64,000 nucleotides of DNA, taken from Dioscorea cayenensis subsp. rotundata. Taxonomy: Eukaryota > Streptophyta > Magnoliopsida > Dioscoreales > Dioscoreaceae. Where the stretch lies: contig NC_052482.1 of NCBI RefSeq assembly GCF_009730915.1, positions 21,296,345 through 21,360,344 of the forward strand, given 5' to 3'. A program made the position numbers and the translations under genes. A model generated the notes under the pieces. It did no database searches and was not told the origin of the DNA. It saw only the letters and a list, made by a program, of their open reading frames with translations. Of this stretch, positions 1-12,900 are shown piece after piece. Numbering within the stretch: the first letter of the stretch is position 1; each line of letters starts with the position of its first letter.

Positions 1-1690
1 TTATTTTGTTGATGATTTCATTATTATTACAGATTGAATTTAAATTTAATAGCTGACATGTGAATCTCTATAAAATTTTGATAGGAAGCTGATTCTCTAT
101 CACTCTGTATATATATATATATATATATATTAATCTTTATTCTCTTAGTAATTTGTTATATCACCATCACACCCACTATGCACAAATGTAGAGGATTATG
201 TAGATTTAGATTTAAAAGCAAATGAAGTTTTGTTTGGTATGAAAATTTTAAATGTTTTTTTCCTTTTGTGAAATTGGAAAAATCAAAAGCCAGGAGTAAT
301 CCGTTACATCCGTTTTTGGACATGTCTGTGTCTCCAAATAGTTGACTTCACCGGCTCCAAATTTTTCTTTTTTTTTTGTGTGTTTTTTATGTTTTTTTTG
401 CTCTCTGTTCTCCTCATCTCTGGTGAGGTTTTCAGTTTTTTATTTATTTTTTTTTATCGTTGCTACTATTATACTTTGTACTTCCCTGCATTATTTTTTT
501 TTAATAAATTAGTGGTTTATCTATTTTATTTAAAAAATAAAAAATAAAAATCAAACAGAAATTCATTATGTTTTTATCTTACTTTAAATATGTACATTTA
601 TTTATTGTACCTTTACCTTGGTGGTCATCTCCTTTTTTGTTGTGTTTTTAATGTTTGTTTGGAAATGAAGATTTTTACTGTCATTGGTTCTTTAACACAG
701 AATAAATTAGATAAGATATTTATCATTATCTTTATAAATATAAATATTAATATGAAACTTCAAACAATTGAATATTAAATATATAATTTTGGGGAGGTTA
801 AAAAATAAACACAACTTTCCCAAGAATCCCAACAACCCATTTCTCATACTGTCAGCATGTCTTTATTTAATAAGAAATGTTTTTTAGTTTTTAAAGATAA
901 CTTAAATCTCAAACAAAACATGACCTTACATCTCAACATACACAATGTATGAGTATGATGTCCTCTTTAATAAAACATTCCACATTTCTATATTTATTTT
1001 GATTTTTAAATAAAATAAAATCACACCATTTAAAAAATATACAATTTTTTAATAATATTAATTTTTATATAAAATACACAATCCTTATTTATTTCGCTAT
1101 CTTCTCAACCTTGACCATAATTGTAAAAGGGAAAAAATTATATTAAAATTAATATTTAGGGTAAAGATCTACTTAATATTAATAATAACCAAGTTTTAAC
1201 AATTATTGTTTAATTCATCCATATATATTTTCCTTCTTTCCATGACCAAAAAATTTATATAATTAAATACAAAATATTATTATTAATCAACAACAAAGAG
1301 TGCACTTCCAACAATTTGTTAACATATAAATATAACATATTAAATATATATATATATATATATATATTTATGTATATATATTTTTGACAAATACGATAAG
1401 TACAGTATAATATATATATATATATTTTTGCAATATAACATACTAAATCAATATAATATTTTTCATTTTTAATATTTATTTAAATTAAAATTTATCAAAT
1501 TTTTAAGCATGATTTTTTTTTTAATTTTTTATTTCCATTATATAATAAATAAAAAAAAATAAAAATTTCAGCTCCTCTTCAAACCAAAACAGACAGACCA
1601 AACTGATGAGCTGGAAACTCTTACTACTCTTCCGACCGGAATTCAAACCAGTCTCCACCGTCCGATCCCGCCGTACGATGCCCTCAATCT
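1..1690. other. AT-rich left flank, no gene seen
   Basis: Very AT-rich intergenic DNA with (AT)n tracts around 107-130, 1345-1368 and 1411-1425. Short open frames here have biased AT-driven composition and no family resemblance. The last 130 bases or so become GC-richer and hold the promoter and leader of the glycosyltransferase that follows. Confidence 0.6.
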
Positions 1691-1720
1691 AAAACCCTAA
1701 CCCTAACCCTAACCCTAATC
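1691..1720 (+). repeat. Telomere-like CCCTAA tract in a gene leader
   Basis: Four uninterrupted CCCTAA hexamers, preceded by AAAA and followed by a degenerate unit, end about 10 bases before the start codon of the glycosyltransferase. Plant telo-boxes (AAACCCTAA) are common near transcription starts. This one is unusually long and has the 6-base unit rather than the 7-base plant telomere unit. Confidence 0.85.
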
Positions 1721-1728
1721 CCTTTCCG

Positions 1729-3670
1729 ATGAGAAAACCCCACCGTTCGGATCGCCATTGTCTTCCCATCCTCCTCCTCTTCCTCCTCTCTCTTCCTCTC
1801 CTTCTCCCCCTCATCCTGCTTCCCCTGATCTCCACCTCCTCCTCCTCCGAGCCCCTCCGGCAACCCCCGACGGTCCCCAGACTCGCTTACCTGATCTACG
1901 GATCCAGTGGCGACGGCGTTCGCCTCGCGAGGCTCCTTAGAGCCGTGTACCATCCGTGGAACTACTACTTGTTGAGTCTGGACGCTGCCGCGGCGGTGGA
2001 TGAGCGGGTGGATCTGGCGAAGTTTGTTGCTTCCGATGCGGTGTTTGAGAAGTTTGGGAATGTTTGGGTTGCTGGAGATGCTGATGAGGTGACGCGCAAG
2101 GGGCCGACTATGATCGCTTCTACTCTTCATGCTGTTGCGATTTTATTGAGGGAATGCAAGGATTGGAGCTGGTTCATCAATCTCAGCGCTGGAGATTATC
2201 CTCTCATGCCCCAAGATGGTGAATTTCTTGCCTCTCAATGCATTGTTTTCCAGAAAGATGCCTTTTTTTTTTTCATTTTGTTGAGATGAATGAATGCTGG
2301 AAAGTGAAGCAATTATCATTGCCTACCTTTGCACAAAACCTTAAGCTTTATAGTTAATATTTGAGTAACTTTGATTGAAGAACAAATCTGCTTCTTGGCA
2401 ATGTGTTCATACTTACTTCAATATAGAATCAATAGTACTTGGTCTTAGCATGCTTCTTTTCGGTATCTAACTTTCCTCTTTGTCACACGAAATCTTGCAG
2501 ATCTTCTTCATATTTTCTCATATTTGCCGAGGGATCTGAACTTCATTGAGCATACAAGTGATATTGGCTTGAAAGAGTAATTGATCTTAGGCAGTTTTTG
2601 GTTATGTTTGTGAGATCCTCCTTTATGCCAATGGATATTAAAAGATTGTTCATTGTTTTTCTTTCTTACAGATATCAAAGAGCAAGGCCTATCATAGTAG
2701 ATCCGGGATTGTATGGTTCAAATAGAAAAGATGTATTTTTGGCTAAAGAGAAAAGGTCCTTGCCTTCTTCCTTCAAATTATTTGCAGGTATAGCTTTGAA
2801 TCTTTTCTGTTTGAAGGTTCATTTTTAAAGGGTAGGAAAAGATTATGCCTTAAAAAGGATCACTTTCTTTTTGATATTTTCTTATTCATGTCACAACTTG
2901 CAATAGGCAGTTTTCTTTTGAGCTGTTCTTTAATATTGTATCTTGACAGAACCACATGCACTTGGTCCTTTTTTTTTCTTCTGTACTCTACTTCATGCTA
3001 GTAGCATAATTCATTGGAAATTTGTTATCCCATGCATGTTTCGTCAAGATTGATTTTTTATTTTGGTTCTCAATGGAGGATTGAGCTAAATATTGCACAA
3101 TTATACTAATGTAATACTTTGTTATTCAGTATGAAGTCATATTGATGAAATGCAGGTTCTTCCTTTGTGGTGCTATCCCGGTCATTTCTTGAATTTTGCA
3201 TCTGGGGTTGGGACAATCTCCCACGGACGTTGCTCATGTACTACACAAACTTCATATCTTCATCGGAAGGTTATTTTCATACAGTAATCTGCAATTCCAG
3301 GGACTTCCAGAATACAACAGTTAACCATGATTTACGGTTTGTGATGTGGGATGATCCTCCTCGCCCTGCTCCAATTAACTTGACTTCCGCAAATTTTGAT
3401 CAAATGGTTGAAAGTGGTGCTCCTTTTGCCTACAATTTCATCAAGGATGAGCAAGTCCTAGACATAATTGACCTTGAGCTATTGAAAAGATCAGGGAGCC
3501 GATTTACTCCTGGTGGGTGGTGTGTCGGGAATTCTGATTCTGCCATGGATTTATGTTCAGTTCATGAGAAGCCGAATGTTATTAGACCAAGTACGAGCTC
3601 CAAAAGACTAGAGAGGTTGCTATTAAAGCTCCTTGATCCTAAAAACTTCAAGTCCGGCCAGTGTAAATAG
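1729..3670 (+). CDS. GT14 family glycosyltransferase, GlcAT14-like
   Basis: Predicted type II Golgi membrane enzyme of the plant GT14 (Core-2/I-branching-like) family, whose characterised members add glucuronic acid to arabinogalactan-protein glycans. Exons are 1729-2218, 2501-2576, 2672-2787 and 3156-3670; all junctions are GT/AG and keep frame, giving 398 residues, about the family length. A Leu-rich transmembrane anchor lies at residues 10-30 after a basic N-terminus. The family block RLAYLIYGSSGD begins the lumenal domain near residue 50, followed by SAGDYPLMPQDDLLHIFS, then PFAYNFIKD and a C-terminal GGWC. The ATG at 1729 is the first in frame after the telomere-like tract. Family assignment is firm; glucuronosyltransferase activity is inferred from relatives. 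Confidence 0.93.
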
Positions 3671-4369
3671 TTCACAGGTAGCAACATCAATATTGTGGTG
3701 AATGCTTAACTGGCCGCCAACAGCAAAGATGCTTCCCGGCAGTTTATAGAGCAATGTTAATTTCATGGATAGCCCTTTTTTTTTTCTTTGGTTCTTTTAC
3801 TGTCAGAGGCATTAGAATCTGAAAGTCACAAACCTGCTGTTTTTTTAGGAGGGATGTGAAAATTGTATAGAAACTGCAGCAATCTCCATTGTAGATTGTT
3901 AAAGAGACATTGTAACTTCGACAACTTCTGAGTTCATCTTTGTAATCGGGGTTGCAATGAAAATCGGAAAATCCATTTATATTGAATTGAACAAAGTGAA
4001 TTACTCGCGAATATTGTGTTTTTTGCTTTCTTCTTAAGGATTTTTACTGTTTGATTTTCATTTTCCATAATTTATTGTTGCATGTGACTTTAAATTGCCC
4101 AGTCAATCTACCAGTAAATTTTCAGCTTGAATCATTCCTGTAAATATTTTTACGGCCTTTATTTCTTGTTTATTTCCATTTATGATTTTATTGAATTGTG
4201 TTTGTCATTGTTTTTTTTTCTTCTTAATATTAATCAAATAGAAATAGCTCCACTCTTTTTCTTGTCCTACCAGGGATGTTTCTGTAAATAAATTACTGCC
4301 GAGGGCTTTTGAGGAATAATGGAGTGATAACAAAGAATTTAAACTTTTCGAGGGTGTCAAATGTAAAAA
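3671..4369. other. 3' region and intergenic spacer
   Basis: Holds the 3' untranslated region of the glycosyltransferase, with T-rich stretches and AATGAAAATC-like polyadenylation context near 3955-3965, then AT-rich spacer. No further gene is visible. Confidence 0.5.
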
Positions 4370-5323
4370 CATCTTCTCTCATATTCCCGGTTTCAAGAAA
4401 CTCTCCATCGCCGCCTCATTTTTTCCAGAGAAAAGATCGATCTTTCGAAGAAGTTGAAGAAGAGCTCAAGCTTAAGATCGAAAGGAGTTCGATCTTTTTC
4501 GGTGAGGAAACATGTCTCTTTTCCAAAATTTCTTTGGATCTAGGGCATTTTCCTTTTTAGGCTAGAGTTTGGATTTATCGTTTTGTATGGATTCTTGACA
4601 AACAAACAATAATTTATTTTTTTTTAATCTTATTCTTGTGATATTTATGATGCTCCATTTCGTTGCAGCCAAAACAAAATGAAGAATGAAAATAGAAATC
4701 TATGTTCCAGAGTCTTGATTATTTAGGGTTTCTGACATTGGACTTTTAGTTTGTTAGAATTTTTCATGTTTTTTTGAATGTTTAATTTTTGTTTTGTGAG
4801 TCTTAATTGATTGAAGAGAATGTTCTATATTTCCATTTTTAATGTTATATTGTGCTTTGCTATTGAAGTTCATTGTTTGGAAGATCTGCAATATTTTGAT
4901 CAATGTATGATGTGAAAATTTCCCTTTTTTTGTGTTCTATGTATGGATGAACAAATAGCTTGATTTTTTGAATTTTTGGAATTTTCTCACTAGATCACAA
5001 AACAAAGAATATGTTTGGATTGAGGGAGATGGATGAAAAACAAAAAAATGGAGAAGAAATCAAGAAGGAAAATTATTTTCTTTGTGTTTTGTTGAATAAA
5101 GAAAACAATATAGATAAGCAAATGATGGTTAATATTGCGGCTTTCTTTTCTTCTTCGAAGCTAAACATTACACCAAAAGAAAACTTTGTTGAACCGAAGA
5201 GACGATAGGTAGTAGTATTGTTGACGCTCATCATTCGATTCTTTCGGTTCGTTAAATTGTTCATGTGAGATTGATCGGTGGTTAATTGTTTGTCACTTGT
5301 TTTGTAGGTTGAAAGTTTGAAGT
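4370..5323 (+). promoter_or_regulatory. 5' leader exon and leader intron of mS37 gene
   Basis: A purine-rich, GC-richer stretch (about 4370-4500) ends at a good donor, CG|GTGAGG at 4500/4501. The matching acceptor TTTTGTAG ends at 5307, leaving 16 untranslated bases before the ATG at 5324. This fits a spliced 5' leader with an intron of about 807 bases, an arrangement common in constitutive plant genes. The open frame at 4309-4560 has no recognisable product, so I read it as leader. The transcription start is inferred. Confidence 0.55.
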
Positions 5324-5632
5324 ATGGGTCGAAAGGCCGGTGGTTTGTACATCAACCCGAAGAAATTCGGTGCTGTTGGAAAGCCTTGTATGAAGGAAAT
5401 GGTGAGCTTCCTTGGCTGTTTATCTCTAAACAAGAACAACGATGATAAGTGTGTTCGACAAAAGGATCTCTTACTTGCGTGTGTGGAATCTCAGGTAAGT
5501 TTCGACTTTATTTTAGTAACACCTTGAATTGTTAACTAATTCTCGTGTTTCTTGTAGAGAGGAAAGCCGAAAAATCCTGCAAGGACAATCAATTATCATT
5601 TGCAGCGGCTTGGGAGAGACAAGTTTTTTTAG
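5324..5632 (+). CDS. Mitochondrial small-subunit ribosomal protein mS37 (twin CX9C)
   Basis: Small CHCH-fold protein of 81 residues, exons 5324-5494 and 5558-5632. It has two CX9C motifs: Cys-24/Cys-34 (CMKEMVSFLGC) and Cys-47/Cys-57 (CVRQKDLLLAC), the disulfide signature of proteins imported through the MIA pathway. The basic N-terminus (MGRKAGGLYINPKKFG) and basic tail (RGKPKNPARTINYHLQRLGR) match the Mrp10/CHCHD1/mS37 group of mitoribosomal proteins rather than COX assembly factors. Length is normal for that family. The intron falls exactly after a codon. It probably binds the small subunit of the mitochondrial ribosome. Another CHCH protein is possible but less likely. Confidence 0.85.
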
Positions 5633-6158
5633 GTTACCGAATGTTTTCATTTAGCCTGCTGTTGATTTTTGATTTTGCTGTTGACAACTTTTTGAAGTAA
5701 TATGTCAAGGTTATAAAAAAGAGTGGCATTTTCAGGTGTAACCAAATGATGTGATATTCCGATCAAAATAGACGATGTTGAAAGAGTTAGAATAATGCTG
5801 CATTCTTGTATTTGTTGTTGCTTTTTATCGTCATGTTTTCCAGTTAGTTTTGCAGCAAATGCTTATTGCTTTGGATGTTGATCATTGTTGCTATAGTAAG
5901 CTCTTGATCATGCTATTGCTATGGAAAATAAACAAGAAAGATGAATAAAGCACATAAATCAGAGCTTGCAATGTTGCAATAACACATGCTTTGTTGGTGA
6001 AACTGAGTCTGGATCTAATGAATTTATAGTACCTGTTGTTACAAATATACCTTATCAAGATGTCAATCATAAGTAATGAGATACAAAATACGATGAATCA
6101 GGTGTGCTGGTTCTTGAATAAGAAGAGAAAAATCAGTAAAAACATAAGATGGTCATAT
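5633..6158. other. Convergent 3' spacer
   Basis: AT-rich DNA between the convergent ends of the mS37 and GGB genes. It must hold both 3' untranslated regions. No additional gene or repeat is evident. Confidence 0.5.
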
Positions 6159-8936
6159 TCAGACGATTTCTGGAGAAGGAATGCCTAGTTCGACACAAAG
6201 TGGCACGAGTCCAGGCTCCTCTAGCAAGCTCAATGCGGCGAGGCCATAGTAAGAATGATAAAGGTCAGGCGTTGCATCTTCTGGGAATTTTTGAAACCCG
6301 CCATACTGGAAATAAAAGAATAAAAGTAAAACAATAGGCCTTATGCCCGGACCGATTACTCTATTATAAAAGAGTCGATCAAAGAAAGAAAAATGGTAAA
6401 ACCTGAGACTGGCAAGAAAGCAAGAATCTTCGCAATGCATTCTTGTCCAAAAAATGGTAGGCCCCTAGAATTTTTAAGACTCCACCAACCCTGTATGGAT
6501 CACAGGAAGATTGTTATCGGTGATGCTAGTATAAGTGGTCTGGCTCAATGGCTATGTTTAGGTTTAGTTTTTACCAAAATGCATAACATGTATCACTGGC
6601 CTTGTTGGCTCTTCCTTGAAATCCACCATTAACTCCTTGCCGCTGCAACAAGGAAACAAGTTAAGAAAAACAAATTAGGGCGACCTTTTCAAAGTAGAAC
6701 AATGAAATTAACTTAGAAAATGTTCTCATTTTACTAATAAAAAACAAAATACTTATGGAAACCATTTAAGTATAGAAAATTGGCATTCCCTCATCTTCTC
6801 AAAAGGTCACAAGCAACTTGAAAGTGATACAGTTTCAAGGAAAGCTGTGTGTACTGGACAAATATAGATAACTGATGAGCATCTGAATATGTCCATAGTA
6901 CATACCAGCCTAATGATGTTTCAGCACTAAAAGCCTAAAACTGGGTTTCGACATTGTTCCTTTGACATGAATTCTAATTTCCAAATTGATCTTTGTTTGA
7001 CATGTCCACCATCATCTTATTCATACAAATCATGTTCCGAGCAATGATTGAAGCTCAAACTGAATAATACCTGAATGCACCACTCCAATAGCAAAGGTAC
7101 ATTGATAGTTGTCCCTAGTGTTGATTTTGACAAAATATCAGCTTCGATAAAACCCATTAGTCGGAGAGCTGCAACAGCACAATAAGTCCCACCACCTGTA
7201 GCACTAAAAATAAATTTTTTATGTCCAAGTGGGAAAGTTAAAGAAATATTCACAAACAAAAGGGAAAATAAATGAAATAAGAACAGGATGTAGACAAGTG
7301 CCCTTTGGTGGGGAAGTCTGATTAGAGAAGCTGATGAACATAACCAAATAATATGTACAGGTACTCTAATTAAATATATGAAAAACTGAGGCCAAGGGAG
7401 ACAATATGTACATTAGCTGTGCTATTTTTATGGTTTAAATAGAAGATAAAGTGAACTTAATAAACACAAAATCTAAGTACTTACCATGAGATTCTGAACC
7501 TGGTACCAAACCAAAGCCTCCATCATATGACTGCAAGAAATACCTAAAATAATTAAGTAATTTGTGGCAGTTTAATGTAGAATGACTTATTTTAAAAAAA
7601 TGAACTTGCCAAAAGGAATAAGATTAGGAAGAAGCTAACAACCACACACCTGGCACCTGAGTATGTACTCCTTGGCCTTTTCTCTGTCCATTCCAGTCCA
7701 ATTATTGAACATGTAACATATGGCAGCTGAAGGAATTAAAAAAAAAATGTAAAAATGTTTACTAAGATGATTGTTCATCATTATGAAGATTGATCCAAGA
7801 TAATGACCTAGAAGAGTATTTCTTACCTGCGCAATAAACAAACCGAAGATCTGTTTCTGCTCCAAGATGAATGGGAGTAAAACTGTCATCAAATAGAGAG
7901 AATTATTATCTCATGTGATAGCAATTATACATTAGTTTGATTCAAGAAAGGAAACAACTATTAATTGCCACAACCCACATTGTTAGGCACACACTCCAAA
8001 TACATATAATTTTCGGTACTGTGACACTGACACATTTGTTGGATTTACATGAATCCTACCCCACAAAAGAACGTCTTTCCTTCTTTTTTCTTTTTTAAGA
8101 ATTTGGTTTTCTTAATTGTTAATAAATTACTGAATTTAGTAGTGATCATCATTGCCACATAAGTATAAACTTATCACAAAGCAAACAAGTCTGCAGGATC
8201 AGACAAAACAGCAACATGTATGGATGAAAACACACACCATGGTACCAAAACAATGAACTCTTTGACAAGGAAAATGCAGCATTCCATTAATGAAAACTTT
8301 TGACTAATTGGCAAAGAAAGAGTTTCAGGTATAGTAAGAGCACCTCCCATCAGGCTGCTGAAGGTGTCTCATTGAAATTATGATAGATTCGGAGTCCATG
8401 CTTGACAAATCATACCCAATAATTCTGAGTATAGCCAGGGCACAGTAAGTACTCGCCAGATGACTACCATTGGGGACTAAATCCTGTTACTATGAAATTA
8501 ACTCAATATTCTCACAAAATTACAAGCAAAAACGAGTGCTTTCTAGTACTGGAAGTATCAAAATGATACCTTGCCGTCATGCCGATCGAATTGAGAGCTT
8601 CTAGAGCCATGAAATCCATAAAACTCTCCCTTCTCAAGCTCGGCTTTGTCTTTGGGCAGTGCTCGCAATGACAAAACCCAATTGATGACGCGGTCCTTGT
8701 CGATCTAAAATCAATGAACAAACCTCACGAAATGCACAAATTGATCGAAATTCTCAAGAACAAAGGCGACAGAGTACCTGATCTATGGCGCCAAGGATGG
8801 CGAGACCGGAGATGGCGAAGTGGGCAAGAGTGAGCCTGTTTATCTCCTGCGACTCGTATGGCGATGGCATCCATTCCATCATCAGCTCCAGGGATGCGAC
8901 GTGCCGCATCTTATCGAACTCCGAGCTCCGATCCAT
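6159..8936 (-). CDS. GGB: Protein geranylgeranyltransferase type I beta subunit
   Basis: Catalytic beta subunit that, with the shared alpha subunit, transfers geranylgeranyl to CaaL proteins such as ROP GTPases. Ten exons read right to left: 8778-8936, 8570-8704, 8344-8483, 7827-7882, 7650-7726, 7485-7530, 7071-7195, 6575-6642, 6403-6490, 6159-6305. All have GT/AG borders and consistent phase, giving 346 residues, the family size. Prenyltransferase beta repeats are clear: PDGSFTPIHLGAE, SYDGGFGLVPG, GVNGGFQGR, YGGFQKFPED. Zn ligands are the Asp and Cys of SDTCYAFW and the His of DLYHSYYGLAAL. The pattern GLVPGSESHGGGTYC separates it from farnesyl- and Rab-type beta subunits. The start at 8936 is the first ATG in a frame that stays open upstream without another Met. 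No defects seen. Confidence 0.94.
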
Positions 8937-9908
8937 CTCTCCGGCGATGAGATCGTCGTGCGTTTCTCGCCCCTCTCTCTCCGAAGAGCGAGACGAGCAA
9001 AAGGCACTCTTTGATTATTTTTTATTCGAATTTAAAGGTAAAATTATTATTTTTTTAAATCTTATAATTCACAGGATCTTTTCCTAAAAATGTAAGGGGT
9101 TTGTTTTTTTCCTGATATGCCCCTGAAAAATGTGACTATTAGATATAATTATATGCCATTTTTTAATTAAATGGATTAACTATAACTTTTTGTTAAAAAT
9201 AATTGAAAAAGTATAAAAGAAAAGAAGCTAAAAGACAAAGCAGGTTATAAGTCCTCGGGATGGAAAAAAATATTTAATACACTTTTTAATTGGTGTTTAG
9301 ATTTGTTGTTATTTTTTTAGAATCAATCTGGGACTTAAGAAGAAACTTGAGGCTTCTATATATTGAAATCTTCGGTTCTAATCTATTTGTTTTTGGGAGT
9401 TATAGAAGATCATAAAAAAAAAATCTGTGATTAATTTTACAAATAATAGAAATAGATGGGAGTGATTTAAAATTATAAAAAAATACATGCTTGTTATGAA
9501 TTTTAATTATTATTATTAATTAAAGTTTTTTCACTTTCAATTTTTTGATAATGTGAATAATTTGTTGAATTATTGACATGCAATTGGACAAATAATATAT
9601 ATATATATATAGTTTTTTAAATTTTATCACAAAACCAAATTCTCTTTAAAATAAAAAAAATATTGATGATTAAGTGATTCAATAATTGAATTGATAAAAT
9701 TATAACTTTAGTGGATAATAATGTTTCAGCTTGAATTGCGGGATTTAAAGTTTACTTTTTTCTAAATATTAGTAAAGTAAAGGGTTTATATCATGAAATA
9801 AAAACATTCAAGTAATATTGTTTCTATTTTGGGTTTTGCTGCAAAAAGGGTTTGTTTATAAAAAAGCCAGTGAGGCATTTCTCCGAGCACTTGGCGTGCA
9901 TTGCCGAG
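8937..9908. promoter_or_regulatory. Divergent intergenic promoter region
   Basis: About 970 bases separate the start codons of GGB (leftward) and the PNPOx-like gene (rightward). The GGB-proximal 80 bases are GC-rich leader; the centre is AT-rich with an (AT)n run near 9596-9611. No clear TATA element could be assigned to either gene with confidence. Confidence 0.4.
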
Positions 9909-12386
9909 ATGAAGCAGCTGAAGGGGAGTAGCAAAGCAGTGGCGCTCTCCGTCGCGGAGAGATGCAAGGTTAGTCTCGATTTCTTGATCATTGATTGGAT
10001 TTCCTTGTTGTCTTTGCTGTGATTCGTATTCTTGTATTGCAGAACATCTTGGCTTCGAATTGGCAAGCCCATCTCAACACCATCAAAGCCGACTCCAAGG
10101 GCAGGTAAAATTTGTGAATTTTTATAGTGTTTTGTTTGGATTTTGATTGAATGATGTGCGATGGGTTTCGTTTGAACCGGTTTGGTGTAGCAAGGAGGAC
10201 ATTTATACTTCGAAGGTTCATTATATGCTCAGGAGGGGAAGGCCTTATATCTGGATTCCCGAGGGGGAGTTGCACAACACGGTGAGCATGTTCTTCAAGA
10301 GTTTTGGTTTTATAGCCTTGAATACTCTGGATTTGTGTGTTCTGAGGGAGAAATAAGAGGAAAGTTTGCTTCTTTTGTTTGGTTGAATGAAGAGAATAAG
10401 TTAGATGAGAAAATGAAAGTAATCCTGTTAGTAAAGTTTCTTTCTTTCCCTGTTTGGCCTCAATCTAAGTACAGATTTTGGATAAGTGTTCTCTTGAACA
10501 AGTTGGATGCTCTGAGTTCATCTTCTAGTTCTGTTGTTCGATTTGTTAATTTCTGACTACAAAAACTAGACTTTTGGGTGGATTTAGGATCTAACATGCA
10601 TGCACTGATCTGAACAATTTCCTTGATAGCTTATATGTTTTGATTTTTGTTTCCAGAATGCAATCATCGATGAGCGTGCTTCCTTGGCTATAAGTTGCAA
10701 TGTCCCAGGTCCATTGATGAGCTTACTGAGATCTATTAGAAAGGTTGGTGCAATACTGGTTTTACTGTTTCACTTTGTGTTTTGATTGATATGTCAATAG
10801 ACCATAGCAAATAATCTAGGAAAGATAAATTTGTTATTCACCCAGATTGAATGTAGTTCAGAAGGAAGTTTTTGGATGACAAAAGTGAACTTGATATTTA
10901 AACTAATTCAAGGTTGATATGGTATGCCCTTTTAGCAGCATGGATCTACCAATTAGGTGGTAATTGGTGAAATGATGTTTAGTAATAGAATCTCCGTCTC
11001 CATCCTACAGTTGGTGGCTGTAAAGACTGTGGGATATCATGATGCGGTGGAAGGATGATCTTGAGTTCATGCCACTCTTTTTCCTCTTTTGTTGAGTCAG
11101 ATATACCAGTGAAAGCTTTATGTAGATTCTTGGGTTAGAAAGCTGAGTTCTGAACTTGTTTTTGCAGTTTTCAGCTCGTGTAGCTTTGACTGGTGATCTC
11201 ATAGCTCTAAAAGAAGAGAAGGTAATATTCTATTCACCATCTAAGGCATCTTCTTGTGGTTGTATGCAATTTCATCTGGGCAAATATATCTTTATACATA
11301 TATTATCTTGAACAGTTTTGCCAATCAATTAAAATTTGATTGCTGTGCATTTATTCTTGCCATTGTTCGAACTTTTTGTCAAATAGCCAAAACATTTGGT
11401 GTTTGAGTACAGGTCCATCGTGTTGCAGAAAGTTTAAGAGAATCAATTTTGATGGAATATAACTTAGCAAACCAAGCTAGTTATACAGTTTCTGCTCTTT
11501 TAAGTTCCGCTGGCGCGAGTTGCGGATCAAGATGTGAAAACTTCCTGGAGATCTTGGGTGAGAGTGACAAATATACTGTGTATAAGTTTGACATAAAGTA
11601 AGCAAGTTTCTCTATCAATGCATCTTTGTAGCTAATGTTGTTCATGATACTTGGCATGCTTGATGATTTTATTTTCCTTTTATTTTTGTCAACAAGATAG
11701 TATTAGACATACCATTAGATTTGTATTGTTAGACCTTAATTACGGCAAACTTAATGTTCCAAATCTTTCTTGCAGTTCCTGCACTTACATTGATGGCAGT
11801 GGGTGTGCTCACGATTTGGACAATGAAGAAATTACTGCACCTAAAGCAGACGAAATATGTAAGAATTGCATTTATCATATTGTTGATTTGCATCTTTTAC
11901 TTTGACATCCCTGCAAATTTTTATTGCCTTCTTGAAACTTTCTATGCTTTCTTCTGCCTAGCACTGTTTACTGAGAAGCTGATCGACGGGATCAATCAAA
12001 GTCAAGCAAGACGCAGAGCTTTGATGCTCTTCTGTTTGGAATACCATAATGCAAGTGCACGGGTAAGTACACCACATGATACAAATAATTCATGTAAAAC
12101 TGATCGGTTGCTTTATAACCAACCCGAAGTTTGATGATTAAAGAACTGATGGAATTCTTGATGCTGTCTGAAGGATGCATTGATGCTCTCCATTGATCGG
12201 AAAGGTTTCGATATTTTGGCTAAAGTCCCTGAAGTAGACTCTAACCAGAATCAGCAATACAATTGGAAGGAGTTCAGGTTTACATTCAAGGAAGAAGCCT
12301 CTGACATTGAATCTTTCTGCAGATTGTTAGTTGAATTAGAAGAGGAAGCTCTTGAGAGTGTCAAGAGCTACAGTGGACTTGGATAG
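9909..12386 (+). CDS. PNPOx-like split-barrel / DUF2470 family protein
   Basis: Probable FMN- or haem-binding split-barrel protein related to pyridoxamine-phosphate-oxidase-like and HugZ proteins, with a DUF2470-type C-terminus. Nine exons: 9909-9968, 10043-10104, 10191-10281, 10657-10743, 11168-11221, 11413-11597, 11776-11858, 11962-12062, 12174-12386. All have GT/AG borders, and they encode 311 residues. Split-barrel strands cover roughly residues 20-110 (SKEDIYTSKVHYML, RVALTGDLIAL). The C-terminal half has KLIDGINQSQARRRALMLF, DALMLSIDRKGFDIL and a final KSYSGLG. No transit peptide is visible from this ATG, yet the frame stays open upstream with sensible sequence (KPVRHFSEHLAC), so an upstream exon is possible. 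The biochemical role is not established from sequence. Confidence 0.82.
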
Positions 12387-12900
12387 TTCTTGCCCTTTGT
12401 ATTTCCAAAGAACCTTTTTTTTTTAATCTTTTTTTTTAAAAGAAAATTGTCAGATGGTCCCTGGAAGTAATCCATTTTAACATTTATTCAACATGTTTGC
12501 TATCAAAGGTTAGATGTATGGTAAATAAACACATAATTTTCAGTTTACAACTTTTAAAGGGCAATCTTGCATATGTACCCCTATAAAAAGTGGATGTTTA
12601 TATACATATCACATAAAAATTATTTTTGCCTATATATCTAGAAAAAGGAAACCTATATTTTTCTAAAAACTTAGTTTTTTTTTTTTAAACCACAATATGT
12701 GTTTTTAAAAGATTTTTCTTCAATTATACACATTTGTAGGGGCATAATAGAAAAATAGCAAAGTCTCTTTTAGTTATTCACTTTTTCTTATAACATTTGT
12801 AGGGGTATATATGTACATTTTTTATTACTCAATAAGTAAATGAGTAATTAACTTACTTTTTAGGGTCTAAATGGAAAAAATCCTTTCCCGCGCAACTTTT
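12387..12900. other. AT-rich spacer
   Basis: 3' untranslated region of the preceding gene followed by A/T-rich DNA with a repeated GTACCCCTA/GGGGTA theme (12570-12600, 12740-12760, 12800-12815). No gene seen. Confidence 0.4.

Noticed and set aside
1684-2130. Antisense 148-codon frame over the glycosyltransferase first exon
   Set aside because: Shadow of a GC-rich coding exon; its Arg-Val repeats are just the telomere-like hexamers read in reverse.
4309-4560. 83-codon plus-strand frame before mS37
   Set aside because: Overlaps the inferred leader exon and runs through a strong splice donor; no protein resemblance.
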